Positions 56,238 through 64,000 of a stretch of 64,000 nt of DNA are shown in pieces. The stretch lies in contig CM066306.1 of NCBI GenBank assembly GCA_033807695.1, positions 3,844,001 through 3,908,000 of the forward strand, given 5' to 3'. The DNA comes from Daedaleopsis sinensis. Taxonomy: Eukaryota > Basidiomycota > Agaricomycetes > Polyporales > Polyporaceae. The translations under genes and the position numbers were made by a program. Positions within the stretch are counted from its first letter, which is position 1. The number at the start of each line of letters is the position of its first letter. The notes under the pieces were generated by a model. That model ran no database searches, was not told the DNA's origin, and saw only the letters and a program-made list of their open reading frames with translations.

Positions 56238-57797
56238 TCACACCTCTATGCTCAACTAGTCGTAGGGAGCTCATGTCAGTTATTGGGGGCAAGTTCGGAG
56301 ATGGATGTGCATACTCACATCTTTCATCAACTTAGCCACCTCGTTCAAAGCGTTCCGCAACCTCTCAGCATCATCGGAACTGGTATAGTATTCTTTCTTG
56401 CCCTGCGTGTGTCCTTGCTGATACGACTCGACGACCGCGTGCGATGTGAACAAGATTGCGTCGTTTGGGGTGAGAATCGCTTTGTGAAGTACTTTAGAAA
56501 GTGGGAGTGGACAACGAGAACGCTCGAATATTCCCTGCATAGTTCGCTGATAGATCTCGTGGTAGCGGATCAGCCTCAGGTACACGACGGCCGGAGTCGA
56601 CTCCATGAAAGGAGAGTATAGTGGGGCGGTGGTCACGGTGGTCGGCATGGAAACTTGGGGTTGTCCTTCGACCCTAGGTAGAGGATCGGAGAGCGTGTAT
56701 GCCGCGACCACTTGGGCTGTCTCCTTCCACCTTAGGTGAGCAGCGATCAGATAGAAGGACAGGGCATCGACGCCTTGCGCGCGCGAGTTGGCCCATCGGT
56801 TCTGGACAGCCTTCATAACCCCCTCCATCTCGTACTTCTGCGCGGCCACGAGAACGCTGTACAGACTCGTAGGGTTCGTAGGTAGCTCTCCAGAAGGCTG
56901 ATAACACAGCCCTAACAGAGCAGACACTACCGTGCTGTTTTCATCGAGCTTTAAGACGGGCTTCTCGTGAATGTTTGCTGACTCTATCGATGTGATTCTC
57001 TGGTAGAGCATAGCGGACGCTGTGGATATGACCCATCGGTGTACTTCGAACTCTACGCCATCTGAAGAGCGACAAATGAGGTCCGCGAAAGGCATGTCTT
57101 GCTTCAAAATGAAGGGTTCGGAAGATGGGACCGATGTGTGAGCGCCACCGTCGCTGGTGGTGTGCTTCGATGGAGTTAGAAGTCGAAAGTCGACAGGGAC
57201 GCGGCCCTCGGCGCGATGAAACTCGCGTAGACGATAGAAGTCTGCAGCGGTGACGCCTACAAGATCGTTTTCTGCGACTTTCAGCGACGTCCCCAACGTT
57301 TTCTCCGCGGCGCGTCTGGCGAGAATTTCCAAGCCAACGCGAGAAGCGACCCCCCACGCGGCGACAGGGGAGAAGTCTGCGGCATCGAGGAGCTGCTTCC
57401 TCAGGACCTCAAGCGGCAGTGCCATCTCATACTTCACCGCTGCAGTCCACAAAGCCTCCAGCCGGTTCAGCGAATAAACGATGTCCTGCTTCGGGACTGG
57501 GTAGCATATCCGGAGGAGGGCGTCGAGTGTGGTGCTGTCCTCGGCGACGTCAATGACAGGGCGGTTACCAGTGGTCTGGATGTCACCGGTCGACGATGAG
57601 TGGGATTGGGGGAGCGAGAACATTATCTCGAAGAAGGGGGATGCGACGGCGAGAATGTAGCTGTGGACGCGGAAGTGGACACCGTCGGCCGTCCGGAGGA
57701 TGGTATCAGCGCTGGGCTTGTCGAAGGGCGTCCCAGCGGCAAGAATTGAAGGCCCGGGGGGCAGGGGAGCGACCGACGACTCGGAGGTTGCGGACAT
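56238..57797 (-). CDS. Double-BTB protein (paralogue 4)
   Basis: Exons 56319-57797 and 56238-56255 sum to 499 codons (498 aa); the 18-nt last exon encodes LSIEV plus stop. First BTB-like domain from 'FDKPSADTILRTADGVHFRV' with 'AVASPFFEIMFSLP'; second from 'FADLICRSSDGVEFEVHRWV'. C-terminal helical part has 'MESTPAVVYLRLIRYHEIYQ' and 'KVLHKAILTPNDAILF'. N-terminal 'MSATSESSVAPLPPGPS' is shared with paralogue 3. BTB partners are unknown. Confidence 0.87.
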
Positions 57798-58459
57798 TCG
57801 CGTATATGGACTCCGTAGATGATATAGATACTTATGGGAGAGGTTGTGGGAGGGAGGAGAGTTAAGAGCATGAAAGTTATGCCAGGTACTTATCGATTAT
57901 CTGGTCAGCCCTGTGAGGAAAAGAAGACATGCCTCGTGCCACGGATGCCGCATTATCGCAGGATTTCCTTCAAGCGACTGTCAGTAACCTCGTCGAATGG
58001 CCGCATGCGAGGCATAAACAATCAACATGAGTTCAAAAAGCCATGAACACGGACGATACCATCGCACCGGAGTATCCTCCGACTCATGCCACCGTCCATC
58101 AGCGTTCAATAATTCGATACATGCATAGCATGCAAATAGGCATACCAATATGAGAGTAGACGAGAGCAGACGAGCCTTTTCGGTCTCTCTTAGAAAGCCG
58201 GGACAGGGAGTGTCGAAGTCGATGAAAGCACGTCTGAGAAAGAACTCGCCGAGAGAAAGGTGAGTCCGATATACTACGGGAAATGCCGGGTTGAATGTCA
58301 GCAGTAAGTAAATGTCAATGTCCGATTATAAGCAATACTAAATAATAGCAACCTGCCAATGGGCGGCGTCACAACCGTCCTTGTCTCGTCACTAGTACCG
58401 TCGTCGGGAGTGTAGTGCGTGAGGAGCGCACTATAAGATGTCGATGACGTTCTTCTCCC
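57798..58459. other. Intergenic between BTB paralogue 4 and the hydrolase gene
   Basis: No gene seen in about 660 bp. Confidence 0.4.
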
Positions 58460-60797
58460 TTAGTTCCTGTCGGCCAAAGTACCGTTCGCTGAGACGGCCG
58501 TTGACTTCACACCAGGGAAGATCTCGACCGAGTCATCAATCGCACACACCGTCGGTGCACTGGCAGTGCCCGACGGAAGCTACACACAGAACGTTAGCCA
58601 ACAGAGATAGTGACAGTGATTTAGAGGTGACCCACAGTGGCATCCTCGAGATAGGACGTGATGATGTTCGTCACGCACGCCGATGACTGGTATATCGAGG
58701 TGTGCTTTGTGATTCTCATGTTAGAACGAGTTATATTAGGCATAATGAAGAGGGAGCTGCACGCACCCCGAATCCGTCTTGCTTGACGAGGGCGGCCTGC
58801 TCGCCCATGACCTCGGCCATGTGCTGGGCCTCGACGAAGGGCGTTGCGCCATCGTGCTATCGCCCCGGGGTAGCATCAGCCTAAGTCGGTTCGAAGCGGA
58901 ACCACGGAAATGGATGGATACTCACCGAGTTGCCTATGACGAGAATCCTGTTCGCGTACGTGCCGTTGAACGGCCCTTGGTACCGCTCCGTAGCGCGGAT
59001 GGGCCAGTACGAGCACCTGAGCCACGGGATGGGCCAGAACCCACCGACTGGCATGGCGGGTCGTCAGAACGCCGAGAACTAGAGAATGAGACGACACATA
59101 CACGTGTGGGAGACCTCGCGCGTGACTCCGACCACCTCGTCGAAGAGCGTGTTCATGGTAACGGACGGGTCCGCATCGACGCTATCCGCACACACGACGG
59201 CGGGCTCGGTGTAGCTGTTCTGAGTGAATGCGGCCCGCTTGTCGAGAGAGTGGGCCCTCCTTCTCGAAATTTATCAGATATTTGTACGTGACCTGCCTTC
59301 CTGCCTGGACGAACCTTTCTGTGGCTGACTTCGCCTCTGGGCTCTGGATGCTAGCGAGGGCCTCGGGAATAACGCTGTTGGCGTACTGCGCCCACATTTG
59401 TGGCTGGTACAGAGAGCCGTAGATAGTAGCTGCATTGTGTGGTGTCAATCAGCCGGCATGGATCATGTGTGACACATCAACGTACCGCGTAGCGAACGTA
59501 GCTGGCCTCCAGAAGGGTGTGCGTGCGCGAGCTTCCAGCATATCGGCGATTGAGTCTCAATGGGTGTGGAAAATGCCCCAGAAGGGACAGCACGAAACGC
59601 ACCTCGATAGTGTCCGATATGTTCTTGACAACATCGGCACCTGACGCCCCTTTGAATGGGGCGAGCTTGCAGCCTTCGGGGCCTGCCATGGCACACGCGT
59701 TGGCCAATGCACTGTACACATCTTCACTCGAGGTAACCTGGTCCCGCCACAGCTGCGCAAGCAAGACCCGGTTCGACATCAGCAACGGAAACTGCGCGCA
59801 ATAGACGCGAAAGACGTACATGGTATGATTGGGTGCTTGCGATACGAGTCGCGTCGAGCACTCCGTCTAGAATCACGCGGCCGACACGTTCCGGGAACAC
59901 TGTTACACAAGTCCGGCGACGCGGACAGTCCAATGAGTGCTACGCACGTCACGCTGAATCACTATCACTTACTGTTCATAAACCACGCTCCAACCAACGT
60001 CCCATACGAGAGGCCCCAGTAGAAGATCGGAGTGTTGGGGCCTTGGATCGCATCGGCGAGCCCGACCAAGTCGCGCACAGTGGCCGCTGTGCCAACGTAC
60101 TGCAGAGTCGTCGCGTTCGGGCCCTGCAAGCATTTCTCGCCGAACGCCTTGTACTTCGCGTCCAAGTCAGACGCCTGGCCGTAGAACGCTTGCAGGTCCG
60201 TCTGGTTCGTGAAGTCGCCGAGCCAGTTGATGCCCGTGGCCTCGATGCTGTCGCCCCAGAACTCTGTGTACTCCTCGTCAGAGAGACAGAAGACGTTGCC
60301 TGGACTACGCGTCGTCAGTGCGTAGCGAGAAGCGAAATTTCAAATGGGCATACTAGGTGTAAGGGCCGACACCTCGGGGATCCCAGCTGACGAAGTCGTA
60401 TGCCCCGCCCGAGCGGGCCATGAGAGCTTCGGTGTCGTCCACAAGGGCCTGCAAGCCTGAGACGCCAGGACCTCCTGTGTGGACGATGAGTACCAGTCCG
60501 TCGCTGTCAGTGCCAGCAAGAAGACTCACCGGGGTTCAAAAATATGGTTCCCTTCTTCCCCGTAGAGGCAGTAGCATTAGCTTTGACTACGAGTAGTTGG
60601 CCGTTGCCAGCGGAACGATTGTGATAGTCCAAAGGAATGTCGAAGTATGCGCACGAAAGAGTGTCATGGTCTGGGCAGCTTGACCACTGCAAGCCGTCGC
60701 CAGCTAGATCCCGGACTGAGGGCTGAAGAGCATAAGTCGAGGAAACTAGGTGAGATGTGCCTAGAGTGGCGACAGCAAAGGCCATAGCTGTCCACAT
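58460..60797 (-). CDS. Secreted TAP-like alpha/beta hydrolase
   Basis: Serine hydrolase of the TAP/tripeptidyl-aminopeptidase-like group, probably an extracellular peptidase or esterase. Start at 60797 gives a signal peptide ('MWTAMAFAVATLGTSHLVSS'). First exon 60530-60797, followed by 'GGPGVSGLQALV' (oxyanion region) and 'YDFVSWDPRGVGPYT'. Nucleophile elbow 'FYWGLSYGTLVG' lies in the third segment, then 'ERVGRVILDGVLDA'. The catalytic Asp falls at the junction 'RILVIGNS|DGATPFVEAQHM' (about 58920/58858) and the His in 'DGFG|HTSIYQSSAC'. The last exon ends 'SANGTLADRN' at 58460. About ten small exons are expected; junctions between 59100 and 59960 were not fully resolved. All three catalytic residues are present, unlike the relic at 2560-3075. 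Confidence 0.85.
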
Positions 60798-61005
60798 AGC
60801 TGCAGCAGGTTTGGGGTTGGAAGTGGGAGACAAAAACAGAAATGGGGTTAGCAAACTCACTCAGACGATGGTTCAATTTAAGTAGCAGGATTTTCCGCAG
60901 TCATTAGCGGGTGATGCGCCTAGCACAACTTCACAACAGGCGATGACTCAGACACTTCTTATTAGTGGATGGATATGATCCGCGTTGCAACTTCGGATGC
61001 ATATT

Positions 61006-61462
61006 AGTTTACAGCTGTTTGCAAAACCATACTTAGTCACTTCGTAGAAATGCTTGTTCACGTCGGGTCGGATGGCCGAGGCCTGGCCGAGGCAGCCTAT
61101 TATTGGCTACGGCGCAAGCCGTCTCCAACAGTCTCCAAGTTAACCGCCACCCACCTCGATGGGAGGAGAAGGAGCCTCGTTGGTACTTTTTTTCAGGTGC
61201 TCGCACACGCGTACGCATGGCACTCGTACCCAGACGTGTATAGTCTCGCACCCCACCACCGCAGATAACACTGGTGGGGTGCGAGGACTACTACACTATA
61301 CGTCTGGGTACTGACGAGACCAACGTCAGCCCACGCGGAGGTGGAGACTTCACAAACGAGCCAATTATACCCCAGCGTCCCAAGTTAAACGCCGATGGAG
61401 TTGAGTCTTCGTAGACAAGCATTTTTGGCCAGTGACTATCGTTTTGCAAACAACTGTAAATG
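61006..61462. mobile_element. Foldback element with hairpin core
   Basis: The ends are inverted repeats: TTTACAGCTGTTTGCAAAAC near 61010 and its partner TTTACAGTTGTTTGCAAAAC read inward from 61455, with further imperfect matches (AATGCTTGT) inside. The core, 61226-61311, is a strong stem: GTACCCAGACGT against its complement, then CTCGCACCCCACCA against TGGTGGGGTGCGAG. No coding sequence and no obvious target-site duplication. Confidence 0.65.
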
Positions 61463-61894
61463 ACGCTCCAGTGACGATGCTACGAGAACATTCCAGGTGG
61501 TCAACGATAGCTACTTACCACTAGCACCTGCACAGTACAGCAGTTGAATGTTGGCAGAGAATGAAATCATTGTAACAAGTTCCTTCGAGCGTCGGTGATT
61601 ACGTAATATACGTCACTACTTGAAGCAGATTTTGATGCATGTCGCTGCTCCTCCCATGTATACTCTCTCATCTAATTGAGTATGCCCTTGGACGAACCGG
61701 ACCTCAGCATTTTCATCGCGTCTCAGCCACGGGTCGAGCACGGGGTACAAGGTGCGTACTAAGTATTTGAGTTCCGGTCCCCGCACTTTCTCCGGACGTC
61801 GGGGACTTGCGGGGGGGGCATCCAGACCGTTCCGTCGTTCGAAGACACACCGGTCCGCGGCCAGCCTACAGGCTGCCATTTTCTTGTGAGCTCG

Positions 61895-61901
61895 TATAAA
61901 G
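61895..61901 (+). promoter_or_regulatory. TATA box of the xylulokinase gene
   Basis: TATAAAG about 55 bp upstream of the ATG at 61951, followed by a C-rich leader. Confidence 0.55.
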
Positions 61902-61950
61902 ACCCCGCCATGGCCCTCTCGCGATATCCCCATCCCCATCCCCAACCACC

Positions 61951-64000
61951 ATGTCTTCTCACATCGACGATCCCCTCTTCCTCGGCCTCGATCTGTCTAC
62001 TCAGGGCCTCAAGGCCGTTCTCATCGACGCGGACGGCGTGCTCGTCCACGAATCATCTGTCAACTTCGACCGCGACCTCCCCTCTTATGGCACCACCAAC
62101 GGCGCCATCAAGGGCCCCGACCCGGGCGAGGTCACTTCGCCCGTCCGCATGTGGCTCGATGCATATGATCTCATCCTCGAGCGCATGCGCGCAGCCGGCG
62201 TCGACTTCTCGCGCATCCTAGGTATCTCCGGCGACGGACAGGTGAGCATGTTGCGCACGTCCATCTGCCGCATGTAGCTCAACGAGCTGCACAAGCAACA
62301 TGGCTCTGTCTACTGGTCCGAGGACGCAGAACATCTCCTCGCATCGCTCGACTCGTCTCGCCCACTCGCGGAACAGCTCGCGCCTGCGGCGTTCTCCCTC
62401 CCACGCGCTCCCATCTGGCAGGACTCGTCGACTACACGAGAGTGTCGTGAGCTCGAGGAGGCCATCGGCGGCCCGCAGGCTCTTGCCGACCTCACCGGAA
62501 GCAGAGCGTACGAACGCTTCACTGCAAATCAAATCTCTCGGGTGCGTGTCTTCCATCATATCAGGGCAGGTCGGAATGGCGGGTTTGAGGCGATTCTGGA
62601 CGGATTCTGGTGACGCGACTGGTCGGAATTCCGGCGCTTAGGGCGATTTTGACAGACCGAACCCTTCCTAGAATTCTACCCATAATCTCGTCAAAATCGC
62701 CCACTCTGACCTCCCCTATTGGGTGGTCAGAATGGACGATGTGACACGATACGCCTTGGGAATCTGCAGATGCGTTGTCCTTGGAATCGCCTTCAAAATC
62801 GCGCTGACCGTCCGATGCTTGAAAGAATCCGAACAACATCGCGCTTTTGCGAAAGCCCTTCTCGCAGTCTAGAATTGCAAATCTACTCTTGCCCGTCGAC
62901 ATAGTTGTCCAAGGTTGCGTTCCAGCGCTGTTCAGCGCTACGTCAAAAATCGGGTCTGTGAAAGCAGCTTTCCATTTTTGACCTGAATCATCGGTGGGGA
63001 CACCAGAAAATCTTTCTACAATCGCCCACTCTGCCCCCCTAAATAAGGGAGGTCAATAGGGCGATTCGGCTTTGAGTTATGGAGATGTGTCGTCCACGGA
63101 ATCACCTCCGTATTTGTTCGACAATCGGGTGCTCAGCGCGGTCGTGCACAATCGCTGTTGGAGTGGAGATGGTTGTTCCACATTGATTTCAGGAGCTTTT
63201 CGGTTGTACAGCGGCTTGTCGAGAAGTGGGACTGTCAAACGTTTACCTTGACCCTCGCACTTTCCCGACTTCCGACACCATTCCGCCATGGGTTTTTTCT
63301 CGTCTCGAAGCCTATCCTACTCCACACTCCTGCTAATCATCGCATAGATTCGTCGCATCTTTCCGGATGCATACCGCGCAACGGCCCGCATATCCCTGGT
63401 CTCCTCATTCATGCCGTCTCTATTCCTCGGTTCCATCGCGCCGATTGAAGTCTCGGACGCAAGCGGGATGAATCTCATGGACGTCCTTACATGCGAGTGG
63501 GACGAGCGGTTGCTTGTCGCGGCAGGCGGTCCGGAGTTGCGCGCAAAGATCGGCCCCGAGCCCGCTCCTGGCGGCGAGTTCCTGGGCACGATTCACCCTT
63601 ACTGGGTACAGCGTTGGGGCTTCAACCCGGGTGAGCACATACGATGTACATGTGATGCACAGCAGGCTGATGCCCTCCCAGACTGCGCCATCGCACCATT
63701 CACGGGCGACAATCCGGCGACAGTAGTCGCATTGTCGACACCCGGAGATGCGATTCTCTCCCTCGGCACGTCGACCACCCTCCTCCTCTCGATACCCCCG
63801 GCGGAGACCGCGCCGAAGCGGTTCACCACGTCTCACCTGCTCTCGCACCCCACGACGCAGGACGCGCACATCGCGATGCTCTGCTACAAGAACGGCGCCC
63901 TCGCACGCGAGCAGGTGCGGGATCAGTACGCGGACGGCCACTGGACGCGGTTCAACGAGCTCGTCGAGCAGCGCCCGGCGGGCAACGGTGGCCTTATGGG
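61951..64000 (+). CDS. D-xylulose kinase (3' partial)
   Basis: FGGY-family sugar kinase that phosphorylates D-xylulose for the pentose phosphate pathway. Exons 61951-62241, 62296-62541, 63348-63630 and 63682 to beyond the window, phases consistent, about 379 aa visible. The N-terminal phosphate-binding motif is '[18 protein letters not shown]', followed by 'ILGISGDGQ' joined to 'QHGSVYW', '[17 protein letters not shown]' and '[16 protein letters not shown]'; the second lobe starts at '[12 protein letters not shown]' with '[16 protein letters not shown]', the second ATP-binding motif. The third intron is 806 nt, over ten times the local norm, and contains short inverted repeats around AATCGCCCACTCTG. 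Confidence 0.9.
62542..63347 (+). other. Unusually long (806-nt) intron with internal repeats
   Basis: Donor GTGCGT, acceptor CATAG; flanking exons join in phase as ISR/IRRIF. Inside, GGGCGATTTTGAC (62641) pairs with GTCAAAATCGCCC (62690), and AATCGCCCACTCTG recurs at about 62694 and 63020 with GGGCGATT at 63058. This looks like a small element inserted in a normal intron. Confidence 0.6.

Noticed and set aside
30434..57797. A secondary-metabolite or degradative gene cluster built on the DJ-1/PfpI genes
   Set aside because: No synthase, P450, transporter or pathway regulator lies among them; the interspersed ILV3 and PEX5 are housekeeping genes.

Overview
This window is nuclear DNA of a filamentous basidiomycete, most likely an Agaricomycete (order and species not determinable from the sequence alone). 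Coding frames are GC3-rich and are broken by many 45-75 nt introns with GTRNGT donors and YAG acceptors. Several protein types are fungal, and two families (DUF6533 and DUF6534 membrane proteins) are essentially basidiomycete-specific. No bacterial operon structure, CRISPR array, rRNA or convincing tRNA was seen. Most gene models below were spliced by hand; where exon lengths sum to a multiple of three I say so.

Layout. 0-12.6 kb: the 3' part of an acidic/lysine-rich protein with a HicA-like C-terminal domain (+), relics of a TAP-like hydrolase and of another gene, a Nup2/Nup50 nucleoporin (+), an unknown protein (-) and a membrane-tethered Mga2/Spt23-type transcription factor (-). 13-29.2 kb: two degenerate copies of one ancestral block (REC114 - DUF6534 - DUF6533 - AIM24). 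In copy A (13.2-17 kb) only the DUF6533 gene is complete; in copy B (22.6-29.1 kb) the REC114, DUF6534 and AIM24 genes are complete. An unknown gene (-), a mariner-type MITE and a GYP1-type Rab GAP (+) lie between them. 30.4-37.8 kb (+) and 47.9-57.8 kb (-): an expansion of DJ-1/PfpI-family genes (four intact, one dead) and double-BTB genes (three intact, one frameshifted), in opposite orientation on either side of a single-pass membrane protein, a second AIM24 paralogue, ILV3 (dihydroxy-acid dehydratase, 20 exons) and PEX5 (peroxisomal import receptor). 58.4-64 kb: a secreted TAP-like alpha/beta hydrolase (-), a foldback element, and the 5' part of a D-xylulose kinase gene (+) that runs off the end.

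The housekeeping genes (NUP2, MGA2/SPT23, GYP1, ILV3, PEX5, xylulokinase) are not functionally linked to one another. The accessory part is dominated by local duplication, decay and small inverted-repeat elements. The most unusual features are the complementary gene loss after the block duplication, the repeated BTB plus DJ-1/PfpI pairing, the HicA-like domain that lacks the usual histidine, and genes carrying exons of 9-19 nt.
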